Below are positions 25,542 through 36,174 of a DNA stretch of 64,000 bases, one piece after another (the first letter of the stretch is position 1; each line of letters starts with the position of its first letter). A program made the position numbers and the translations under genes. A model generated the notes under the pieces. That model saw nothing but the letters and a program-made list of their open reading frames with translations, was not told the DNA's origin and did no database searches. The stretch is from positions 11,426,359 through 11,490,358 of the forward strand of contig CAXIPT010000002.1 of assembly GCA_964030475.1 (NCBI GenBank), written 5' to 3'. Origin of the DNA: Tethya wilhelma (lineage: Eukaryota > Porifera > Demospongiae > Tethyida > Tethyidae).

Positions 25542-26101
25542 ACTATGTACATTTTTATCGTATCCACACACACAATCATGTGTATCAATGCACTTTCTTT
25601 TTAGCCATTGTATTATTTTATTTTCATGTGCTGGTAATAATATTGCCGTCTCTAATTGGTTGTATTGGCTAAAGCAGCTGCTTGGGTGTGGTGGTGTTTG
25701 TGTGTCAAACCCTAAACATACTTCCATTACTTACAGTATACTGTTGGTGAGGTTGGCAGGCAAGCATTCCAATCTAGCTGATATCATAATGCCTTGTTGT
25801 GCAGTGGCTATTTAAGTGAACAGTTACTGTGAAAGAAGTGATTCTAGTTCAGGAAGAGAGTGTATAAATGTCAACTGAGTACAACCAAGAACTGTGTTTG
25901 GATTGTAGGTATTAAGATTGGAATAATCACCAGACTAGCTGATAGTTGTCAAGACATCAGCTTTGACAAACTAGCAGCTATCAGTAAAACTCTAGTAGCT
26001 CATAAAATCAACAATTGTAGTAACTTTCTACCATAGACTGTTTCAGTACCAGTGCTTCAGGTCAATAATACTACATTAATATTTAATATCACAAAGCAGC
26101 C
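25542..26101. other. spacer between the EF-hand and LDLa genes
   Basis: AT-rich with no supported exon; 3' UTR of the EF-hand gene and 5' flank of the LDLa gene. Confidence 0.4.
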
Positions 26102-27639
26102 ATGAAACTAGGAGTCAATTACAAGTACTCAAGAGCACTGATTGAGCTATTCTTCTTGATGAGACTACTCCACTTTTGCACAGCACAGTCATTGGAAGTG
26201 AATGGTAAATTTACTGCATGTCAGATCATTGTATATAAACAACTGAGTTATAAGGTCAATTAAGATCTCTAGGAGGATAATGCTCAGTTATCTGGTTATA
26301 ATAATAATTATAATGATTTTATGTTTATATGGATCAATAAGAGTACTGGGAACAAATCTAGCTGCACTACTGCATTATGCATCAAGGAGTACTTAGATAG
26401 GTAGTCAAAACAGAGGCTTCCCCTGTAAATACTGCACTATTGTACATTCTATAACCTATATCCTGTTTGAGATAATTTCCAGCTAAACATATACCACTAC
26501 CCATGCATGCAGCAACAAAGTCCTGTTGCTAGGTGATAGGTACATACCTGACTCTAAGTACTAATGTGTCCTGGTCAGATTCTAGCTGGATTCAACAGAC
26601 AGCTAGTCACACATGTGTGCTATTATGTCTTTGTTGTACATATGCAGAATGTGAGAATCGTTTCACTTGTCGTAATGGCGAGTGCGGGAGTACTGCCTTG
26701 GCTGAAGCCGACCGCTGCAACTCCATCTTCAACTGTGAGGACAGGAGTGATGAAGCACACTGTGGTGGTAATAGTCACTCCATAATTGAAGGGCTTGGAA
26801 CCATTGTGGTCTATATATATACCCCAAGTGAAATCCATGGGGAATTGTATGAACAATTTATACACACCACTTCTACCCAAATTGACAGAAATTCTAAATC
26901 CTCAGCTCTTGAAATGGATTTTAGTTTTAACTTTGTTGAGTTCAGTGAGGGATTTGTTGGCTTGACCACATGACTATGGTTCTGAGCACTTCGTTACTAT
27001 AATTATTATCGCAGAATTAATTATAAGGACCTTCATGCATCCTTACATGTGCAGTGTGCCCTGAGGGGTTCTATTGCGACAGTGGTGACCAGTGTCTAGA
27101 CTTGGTGACTGATCGCTGTAATGGAGTCAGAGACTGTACTGATGGCAGTGATGAAGAAAATTGCAGTAAGAGACATGATTGTCAGTCTTTAAACTACAAC
27201 CACATACTAAAGTGTTGTTCGATTTTCCTCTCCAATTACAGGAATAACGTCCGTACCCCTATCAATTGCAGCAATCATTGCAATAACAGTCGTTCTCGTC
27301 ATATTCATCATAATCCTACCCATCATCCTGTGCACCATCGTCTGTTGCTGTGTCCTCTACAGCATGACCTCCACAACCACACCTCCCCCGAACCTAAACA
27401 AGTCATCACCTTTCAACAACAACAGTGTCAAAGAACCGGGGCCAGAACCTTCTTACGCAGTGACTGAGATCCCTAGAGAGGAGATGGAAGTTGAACAATC
27501 GACTAGCTATAGTTATCCTGCAAGCGGTGGTCCATCATATCGTGTGGACGGGATGCCCCTGAGTGAGATTGAGGCATACTCTCCGCCCCCTCAAGCTTAT
27601 GACCCCCCACTTGATGGCAACGCACGTTTTGGTCACTGA
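26102..27639 (+). CDS. single-pass membrane protein with two LDL-receptor class A domains
   Basis: Four exons (26102-26204, 26648-26767, 27055-27165, 27242-27639) give about 243 residues. A signal peptide (LIELFFLMRLLHFCTAQS) leads into two LDLa modules, each encoded by one exon and each with six Cys and an acidic calcium motif (DRSDEAHC and DGSDEENC). Then come a long hydrophobic membrane span ending in a Cys cluster (TIVCCCVLY) and a cytoplasmic tail of about 95 residues, rich in Pro, Ser and Tyr (SPPPQAYDPP). LDLa modules bind protein ligands in a calcium-dependent way; the ligand is unknown. No endocytic NPxY motif was seen. A family name could not be given. Confidence 0.88.
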
Positions 27640-28234
27640 CAGCCACTGATGTGGACTGATAGTTTTCATATTAAGTTAACATTGTTTTTATTCTTCATTA
27701 AGGGCAATACAATGCATGAGTGCAAACGGTAACTCAATTACCCACATCAGTTTATATACCATAATCAGAAATATTTCCACTTTTTTTTTTTCTGGATCAA
27801 TTTCTTATACTTATGAGATTTTGTTTTCATTCTTATGTATATATGTATGTAGCCATAGCAAATGGTTCGGGGTTATGTAGAGTAGTAAATATTTTTTTCC
27901 AGGTTTCAATGTTCCTTAATTTGGGCAGCAGTGCAGACTTGAAAGTGAACACACTTGGAAACTAAATTATTTAATATGCATACCAGCAATAATGGATTGT
28001 GCACATGTATACACATACATACATACATACATACACTATAGAATATTAAAATTGTCTTCTAAAAAATTAATACTGAAAGTATTTTCACACTGGAATATAG
28101 GACTAATAATTCAACGGCCATTACACTAAAATTTAAACTAAAACTCAAAAAACAACATTTGTTTGAACATGAATAGGCTCTCTTATCTACACAACTTTTT
28201 AAGAGGTTATAGTTCACAAAAGTGTTGAGCTCGG
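27640..28234. other. convergent 3' region, LDLa gene and coronin
   Basis: 3' flank of the LDLa gene and of the extra coronin 3' copy, including an (ACAT)n run near 28015-28035. No coding exon seen. Confidence 0.4.
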
Positions 28235-28327
28235 CTACTTTCCTTCTAACTCTGCAACTCTTTTCTTCAATTTAGCATTCTCTTCAAGCAACTTGGAATA
28301 TGCTTTCTTGTACTGTGTGTGTGCGTG

Positions 28328-28375
<48 letters not shown>

Positions 28376-28624
28376 TCACTAAGTCTTATGTTGGGTTTTC
28401 TCTTGAGACAAAAGCTAGATATGGTTGCAACCAAACACCTCTGCAACATATCAGGGGTGGGACAGCACATAGTTGGTATAGCCAATTTGACATACAAAAT
28501 TTCACACAGTTCACTTAATTAGAACCACATGCATCAGCAACTTACATCATCTAAAGTTTCAAGCTTGGATCCACCACCACCACCACTTGCTTTCTTTGCG
28601 GATCCTCCTTGTATTTTTTCGGGC

Positions 28625-28683
<59 letters not shown>

Positions 28684-28776
28684 AATACAGACACATAGAA
28701 TCACACAGTAACAAAGTATAGTTGATGATTATGACTCACAGCAGCTCCAGAAGCAGTCTTCTCAAGGCCATTTTTA
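28235..28776 (-). pseudogene. extra copy of coronin C-terminal exons
   Basis: Complete copies of the last two coronin exons (28623-28546 and 28312-28235) and a truncated piece of the preceding exon (cut at about 28775, inside TASGAA...). The reading frames are intact and the final exon again ends in AELEGK and a stop. It lies downstream of the intact terminal exons on the minus strand, so it is a remnant, an alternative last-exon set, or an assembly duplicate. Confidence 0.75.
28627..28680. repeat. (GA)n microsatellite in coronin unit A
   Basis: GA tract directly upstream (minus strand) of the penultimate coronin exon; its partner in unit B is at about 29616-29665. Confidence 0.95.
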
Positions 28777-29312
28777 CTGGATCAATTTCTTATACTTATG
28801 AGATTTTGTTTTCATTCTTATGTATATATGTATGTAGCCATAGCAAATGGTTCGGGGTTATGTAGAGTAGTAAATATTTTTTTCCAGGTTTCAATGTTCC
28901 TTAATTTGGGCAGCAGTGCAGACTTGAAAGTGAACACACTTGGAAACTAAATTATTTAATATGCATACCAGCAATAATGGATTGTGCACATGTATACACA
29001 TACATACATACATACATACACTATAGAATATTAAAATTGTCTTCTAAAAAATTAATACTGAAAGTATTTTCACACTGGAATATAGGACTAATAATTCAAC
29101 GGCCATTACACTAAAATTTAAACTAAAACTCAAAAAACAACATTTGTTTGAACATGAATAGGCTCTCTTATCTACACAACTTTTTAAGAGGTTATAGTTC
29201 ACAAAAGTGTTGAGCTCGGCTACTTTCCTTCTAACTCTGCAACTCTTTTCTTCAATTTAGCATTCTCTTCAAGCAACTTGGAATATGCTTTCTTGTACTG
29301 TGTGTGTGCGTG

Positions 29313-29364
<52 letters not shown>

Positions 29365-29613
29365 TCACTAAGTCTTATGTTGGGTTTTCTCTTGAGACAA
29401 AAGCTAGATATGGTTGCAACCAAACACCTCTGCAACATATCAGGGGTGGGACAGCACATAGTTGGTATAGCCAATTTGACATACAAAATTTCACACAGTT
29501 CACTTAATTAGAACCACATGCATCAGCAACTTACATCATCTAAAGTTTCAAGCTTGGATCCACCACCACCACCACTTGCTTTCTTTGCGGATCCTCCTTG
29601 TATTTTTTCGGGC

Positions 29614-29668
<55 letters not shown>

Positions 29669-29760
29669 AATACAGACACATAGAATCACACAGTAACAAA
29701 GTATAGTTGATGATTATGACTCACAGCAGCTCCAGAAGCAGTCTTCTCAAGGCCATTTTT
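28777..29760 (-). repeat. direct tandem duplication, unit B (coronin 3' end)
   Basis: Second unit, joined to the rest of coronin at GGCCATTTTTGGTGAAC. The matching place in unit A reads GGCCATTTTTACTGG, marking the duplication breakpoint. Confidence 0.9.
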
Positions 29761-29873
29761 GGTGAACTTCAAGAGGTTGGGATTCTTGTCTGTTCCAGAC
29801 TGCCATTCTTCAGCAGTGAGGGCAGGCTCATCCGAAGGGCAGGGAGGGAAGATGTCCTCTTGGAACATGTCAG

Positions 29874-29918
<45 letters not shown>

Positions 29919-30333
29919 TAAAACTTCATAACACTAACACATTAACAAAGCTTGCAATGGGTTACAGTATTAACATAGTCAATCCACACAAACATACTGT
30001 AAGACACTTCATGCACTCACCTTCCTTGGTACAGTCATTGGTGTGGGCTCCACATTTCCTGAATTTGTAAGTCTGTAAAACCTCATCACCTCACATTGCA
30101 TGTAGTCCACCTCCCGTTTGGGAAGGACACATGCTCCTCTTTGTGGGCCTTTGGGCTGGTATAGGCTTAGGAAGTGGACAAAGGGTGATTTGTCATTCAC
30201 TTCAAAGTACCTAATTGTTGTGTCACCCTGGAAAGAGAAAGAAAGAAAAAATAATAATAAGTAAAAAAACAACAACACTATAAGTATTGACAGCATCATT
30301 AACACACACACACACACACGCACACGCACACGT

Positions 30334-30383
<50 letters not shown>

Positions 30384-31864
30384 TTCCAACAAGATAGACC
30401 ACACTATTCCCTTGGTCAAAAAATGGAGCCGTTACTCCTGAACCAGTATCGACATTTTCAATGCACAATGGCTTTGAGAGATCTTTAGAGTCCCATAAGG
30501 CATACTGCCGACCACTGGATCGAGCAAAACCAGTAGAGAAAATTTGGTTTGTTTTTCCGCAGAAGGTAATTTTAGATGGCTTGTTTCCGTCATGACACTT
30601 TCCTTCCTAAATGAATCAGTTATACAAAAACAGGTTAATTGAGTGACAGACACACACACAATAGTTGCATGGCCTTTAAATGGGGGCATGGTCGAGTTTG
30701 CCATTGACTCCCTGTGACCCCTAGCTACTCTATTGTCACTCCACTCACCCAGTAACCGGCAATTAGCCTATAAAAAAACTTTGGTAGCCAGGCAATGGCA
30801 CACACACACACGTTATCTTTTCCTCTTACCGAAATAACTTCAGATGTACGAGGGTTAAGCACCCTGATCATCTTGTCTTTGCAAGAAGCAGCGATGTACT
30901 GTCCATTGTAGTTCCAACAGATGGAGTAGATTTGATCAGGAAAGACCTCATCAATGACGTTAATAGGCTCCTCTGTTTGCGTGTTCCATATGACAATTAT
31001 GTTATCATGTCCCGCCGAGGCCAGTACATTACTAGCTGTAGGATGCCACGCAATATAACCAACCTGAGAAAAATGCAGAAACAATTATCATCTACCGTAA
31101 ATTGTGAAATTTTCGTGTTAAAATTTTTTTTCGTACGTTAAATTTTCATCTTGAATAATTTTCGTAGCATCGCCGCGTTACGCAGCCCCATCCACTATTT
31201 TGCAATTTTTCGTGCGTTTAATTTTCGTAGTCCGCAGTGACTACGAAATTTTCACCATTTACGGTAAACATAAGGTACTGGATATACCGTATAGCGGGAA
31301 AGTTTCACGGGGTTTAACTTTTGCGGTTTTCGTAGATCACATCTTATCTGCGAAATTCTCCGTAACGTACATACATATGGCTCAGCCGCGAAAGTTGAAA
31401 TGCAAAAACGTTTGACTAGAGACACCGTGAAACTTTCCCACTATACAGTATACACATAGCTGGAAAACTTCAGAGTATAATTTTTTTTTTGTGTATGTGA
31501 AAAGGTGATAGCTGCAATTTGGATTGAGTTTCTCCAGCCCATATATTTCAAATATATACAATGCTACCCTCAAAAATCACTACTTTTTGAAATTTCTAGA
31601 TATATGGCATATTATCCTACCGAAGACATACTTATGTGTAGTGTACACATGACTTCACAGAGACAGTATGTACCCAGCAAGTTCAAGTGTTCCTGGTTGG
31701 GATTGATTGACAAGGACAGTTACTACACTTCCCTAGGGATGAAGCCACACAGAGTGTAGCATACTGACTGACACAGGAGGAAGATGGAGTTTGGGATATC
31801 AGCTATACTTTTATTGCACAGAAAATTAGTGCTGGATTTCACTAGGCTGAATCATACTTACTGT

Positions 31865-31923
<59 letters not shown>

Positions 31924-32163
31924 GAGGGTGGCAAACCTTTCTCTGGTGGTAAGACAAGTCCTTGACAGGCTCAGTCAAAGTCTCCGTAAGACCTCCATCG
32001 GGAATATTCCACAGCTTGACAGTGCAGTCTTCAGAGGAAGAGGCAATCTGGTTGTCATCGAAAGGGTTCCAGGCAACGTCCATCACCAGGTTCTTGTGTC
32101 CTGCTACTTTGGGGCAGTTGATATCAAGACGACCCACCTAGAGTTGTTACATTCAGTGTGTGT

Positions 32164-32196
<33 letters not shown>

Positions 32197-32842
32197 ATAT
32201 TTTGTTATCTATCAGGCATGCCATCTCATTTTCCAAACATGGTCAAGAGATACAGACTCCATAATACTACTACACACACAGTATTATAATACACAATAGT
32301 CTCTCAACTATTTCTAACCCCACATTAATTAAATGCTTTACCACAGTATGCTAAAATGGAAACAGGTACATGTATGTGCACCTACTACATAGGCATTACA
32401 CTATGTGTACCAACAAATGCCGTTGTGCCTTCAACTAAGGTATTTTCAACTAAGATAAGCATGGTATACATGAAAGTAGAAGGCAGTCATCTTGTACACA
32501 TCTTGGGGGCAATACAGATATTTTAGACTTTGCACTTGCTCCCTGAATTGAGCATTTTTCCTAACATTTTACATTTAATGCCCACCATGGAACAAACGCA
32601 TACTTGAGGCACTCCTATTAAAGACTGTCATGAATTAAACTTACTTTAGTCAGAGGGATCACGACAAATGCCCCACCACCTTGAGATTCCAGAACGACAG
32701 CCAAGAACTTCTTGTTCACTGCACTCATGTTGCTGTCATGAGGGGACTTGGTGATTCGGATGTTACAATAACATGCATCCGTCTTGGGTTGTGTTCCAAA
32801 GATGTGACGGAACTTGGACGCCCTGACAAAACGACCTGCCAT
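29220..32842 (-). CDS. coronin, short (type I-like) form
   Basis: Actin-binding WD40 protein that regulates Arp2/3 and cofilin-dependent actin turnover. Eight coding exons: 32842-32645, 32137-31937, 31063-30830, 30606-30382, 30227-30021, 29874-29725, 29612-29535, 29297-29220; about 456 residues, the normal short-coronin size. The N-terminus [10 protein letters not shown] is the coronin signature, followed by WD repeats ([49 protein letters not shown]) and the coronin extension ([18 protein letters not shown]). A Gly-rich linker leads to a short C-terminal coiled coil ([19 protein letters not shown]) for oligomerisation. A donor at 33126 suggests a 5' untranslated exon near 33126-33230. Terminal exons are tandemly duplicated. 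Vertebrate subtype not assigned. Confidence 0.95.
30301..30381. repeat. (CA)n microsatellite forming a coronin splice donor
   Basis: On the minus strand the exon ends GTTGGAAAG and the donor GTGTGT is the first unit of the run. Confidence 0.9.
31093..31266. mobile_element. MITE-like element 1 in a coronin intron
   Basis: Left end TACCGTAAATTGTGAAATTT and right end AAATTTTCACCATTTACGGTA are inverted repeats of about 22 bp with TA at each border. The 174-bp body is rich in CGTACG/TTTTCGTA words. No coding capacity. Confidence 0.7.
31284..31451. mobile_element. MITE-like element 2, copy 1, in a coronin intron
   Basis: 168 bp with inverted ends: left CCGTATAGCGGGAAAGTTTC and right GAAACTTTCCCACTATACAG, bordered by TA on both sides. 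A second copy with the same ends and body lies at 36975-37175. Form suggests a non-autonomous Tc1/mariner-like element. Confidence 0.8.
31868..31923. repeat. (CA)n microsatellite in a coronin intron
   Basis: CA tract with one interruption, close to a donor at 31936. Confidence 0.9.
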
Positions 32843-33125
32843 TTCGATCTGAATGCAGTCAGCTACAAAACAATTTGATAGAAATTAGGAAGTAGTCTTC
32901 TTCTTAACCTGTAGATGTATGTACAATACGGTGGCATAAAACGAGGATTGACATACTCCAATATCATTTCAACTCAACCTTTCAACTGCAAACCAGTCCA
33001 GTTTCATTTTACAATTCACAGTATATCATATAAATTTGCGTAGTCGAGTGCATATAGCAGCTCGTTAGGCATGCTTTATCACCAGAAGTCATTTACGTAC
33101 ATCAATTAAAGAGCTAGGACCTTAC

Positions 33126-33424
33126 CTTGGCTTGCTCGAGGTCTCAGGTTGATGCCTACTTGATGCAGCGTTCACACTCGTCACGTACTTGGCAAAAAGC
33201 AAGAGTGAGCACAGAATTTCCTTTTTTGGTAAAAAATAAAGCGACCGGCAACATTCTACTTTTTCCTTTTGGTGCCCGCGCCCGGCCCCGCCCCGCCCCC
33301 CAATATGCAACGATATGTGCACGCCCCATCACGTGATTCTTGACCTTTTGGCCTTGGGGGTACTGGGTACCGGGTTCAATGAATATTTCGTCAGTTTCGT
33401 GGTCACGTACACAACAAATTTAAT
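33126..33424. promoter_or_regulatory. bidirectional promoter region, coronin and CDO1
   Basis: The divergent genes are joined by a short region with a strongly GC-rich patch (33270-33300; CCCGCGCCCGGCCCCGCCCC), resembling GC boxes, in AT-rich DNA. A probable coronin 5' untranslated exon lies within it. Confidence 0.5.
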
Positions 33425-34815
33425 ATGGCGTCTTGGGGAGACTTGATAGAGAACGTTAGGCGCATTTTCTCGTCCGAAAATGTCGATGTGGACGAGGTCA
33501 AGAAGCTAATGGGCTCCTACTACTCAAACAGAAGCGACTGGGGAGACTATGAGAAGTTTGATGATCACACGTGAGTGACTCAGTGCATGCAGTGTTGGGC
33601 AGACATGACAGTGGACAGGCTTTGTGTTTACATGTTTTTTTATATTACTAAGTTATTGAAAAGAAACCTTTATAAACTTTTGCTTGAACCAAGCATCATA
33701 GAGTTGAGATTATGGTTGTAAATTCTAACATCTACACACCTATCTATAGATCCAGTGTTCTTGGCCCTCCCTAAAAGCTAAAATTACTGCTTACATTTAG
33801 CATGTTCACTCTCTACCATAAATAGGTACACAAGAAATTTGGTCGACGTTGGCAATGGTAACTACAACCTGATTGTATTGTGCTGGGACTCTGGCCAAGG
33901 AAGCTGTATACACAGTCACGCCAATTCTCACTGTTTCATGAAAGTGTTGAGGGGTTCGCTGAAGGAAACTTTGTACGAATGGCCGCCAGAGACCCCCGCA
34001 GAGGGAGCTAGTGAAGGCAGTCCCATGGTAGTGAAAGAAACGATGCATTACAAGACTGATGAAGTCACTTATATCAATGGTACATAACTTAACGCAGGGG
34101 TGCATAAGAGAATGTATATTTTGTGGCGAGTTTTCCTGATAACTTGATGGTAGCATTCCATGTTAAAAGCTCTTTTGTAGCTGTATGTTGACAGATGTAC
34201 ACACTAAGTGGAGTGACTTACAAGTGATTATGCTGCTACAAGCAAATTTTCGTGTAATGCTGTTATCTAGTTTCTGTTGTTTGGAAGTTGGTTATCAGCA
34301 AAGAGATGGTCAAAGTTCAGTGGACTGTTTTTGAGTTTCCAATAATCATTGTTGCCACACCTGAATTGTTTAGGACCATGAACCCAACTTCTCAGCAGGA
34401 TTATTGCTGACTACTGTAATATTATGTGCTGAAGGTTGCAATAATAGTAATCATCATCATTGAAACTTGATAGTGTAGTGTTAACCTCTAAAATTTAGCA
34501 AACATAAGGGGTCGTGTGTGTGATCAACATCTACATAGGTGACTGCTATATAATCCATGGTTTCACTGTGTACAGTTTGTGTCTTGTGCAATTTGACCAC
34601 ACACACACACACACACACTCANTCATGCACACACCATTACAGACTCCATTGGTCTCCATCGTGTTGAGAATCCCAGCCACACTGACCCAGCTGTCTCCCT
34701 CCACCTCTACTGTCCCCCCATCAGAGTGTGCAAGAGCTTCGAGGAGAGGACTGGCCGTGCTCACACTTGCAACGTCACCTTCCACTCTTCCAAAGAAAAA
34801 ACTGCCAACTGCTAA
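33425..34815 (+). CDS. CDO1: cysteine dioxygenase type 1
   Basis: Oxidises cysteine to cysteine sulfinate with non-haem iron, leading to taurine and sulfate. Three exons (33425-33570, 33826-34079, 34643-34815) give about 190 residues (human 200). The cupin motifs are intact: CIHSHANSHCF carries the first two iron-ligand His and the Cys of the Cys-Tyr cofactor; IGLHRVE carries the third His; SLHLYCPP carries the crosslinked Tyr. YTRNLVD and YINDSIGLHRVE are nearly identical to vertebrate enzymes. ATG at 33425 starts MASWGDLIENVRRIF, matching the family. One ambiguous base (34622) lies in a (CA)n run just before exon 3. Confidence 0.96.
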
Positions 34816-35255
34816 AATTATGGTTTTGGGCACTGTTTGTATGTGTTCATGTGTCTACTTGTGTTGCTGTGCCATGGTGTCTCCATTGTGTGTATTCAGT
34901 CATGCATGACTATTGTGCCGAAATATTTATGTAGTGACTCTTCCAAGCGATATCAAATGTCGTTTTTTGTTCGTTTGCTTTGTGCACTTCATCTGTCATC
35001 ATCATAATGAAAGTTATAAAATTAATATAGATTGATGATTGAAGGAGTAAATCTATTAACTTGCAAAGGGAATAATAATATAATAATAATGTTGTGCTTT
35101 ATAATAAAAACAGGATGGGTAAACTACATGAGGGAAGAACTTGAAAGTAAACGAGATCATAATAACAATGTGTTTTAAATTATGACATCTGCTATTTCCT
35201 GATGCTCTCTATATAGAACTAAATTGGAATGAAATGCTGAGAGATGTGATTTTTT
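34816..35255. other. convergent 3' spacer, CDO1 and the LEDGF-like gene
   Basis: AT-rich 3' flank with AATAAA-like words (for example near 35101 on the plus strand). No coding exon seen. Confidence 0.4.
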
Positions 35256-36110
35256 TTATCCAGGCACCATTTGGTCATCTTCTGTTTCTGAATTTGAAGC
35301 AGCTGTTGTCGTCTCGCTCTCCAACATTTCAGAATAGTTCACTTTAGCAGCAGTTGCTCTGCGAGTTGAGCCTCTGGTACTCCTACGGGTTGGTGGTGCA
35401 GGATCAGAGTCTTTTTTGGGCATTGTATCTGTTGCTTTGGATGAAGATGGTCCCGTTTGGTCCAATATGGCTGAAAGTGGTTCACTTTGGTCTTGTCTTG
35501 GGGGACTACTTTTGTCTAACTTTGGCTTCTTGCTCTTACTTGTAAGAGAAACTTCTTCAACTGTTTGCACAGGAAGTTCCTTGTCATCTTGACCATCCTG
35601 AACACACACACACACACGCGCACACACACACACATATTATGGTTGGTTTGAGTTGGGCAATAAATAAAAACATGGACTATACACAATGGTGGTCTACCAC
35701 AAACCAGATTAGCACATGGGATGCTCTGTGGTACCTGTTGCTTTGGTTTGTCTGGTACAGTGGGGGCATTGAGGGTCACCACCTGCTGCTGGGTTGGCTT
35801 CCTTGAGATAACATCACCGATTCCTGTCGTGTTACTCGGTGAGTTGGTAGTGGAGTTTGAGACATTCATTGGTGACTGAGTAGTGCTGGACTGGGCTAGT
35901 TTGCTGTTCTGTTGATGCATGTGTGCATATAATAACCATACAGTTTAATATGGCATAGCTCTTTGTCAAGGCAGTAAATTCAAAGGAAGTGTTGTATTTT
36001 CTCAGTTAGAATGCTTATTTTATCAAAGAATATAAGTTTCCCTGCTTTATTTATATCTGTATAGCAAATTCAATTCTATAACATACACTTTGTCTGTGAT
36101 TCAGGCAGAG

Positions 36111-36174
<64 letters not shown>

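Larger units (their letters stand above)
27792..28776 (-). repeat. direct tandem duplication, unit A (coronin 3' end)
   Basis: A 985-bp unit repeated at 28777-29760. It holds the last two coronin coding exons, 3' flank, a (GT)n run and a (GA)n run. Non-repetitive sequence looks almost identical between units; the microsatellite lengths differ. Confidence 0.9.
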
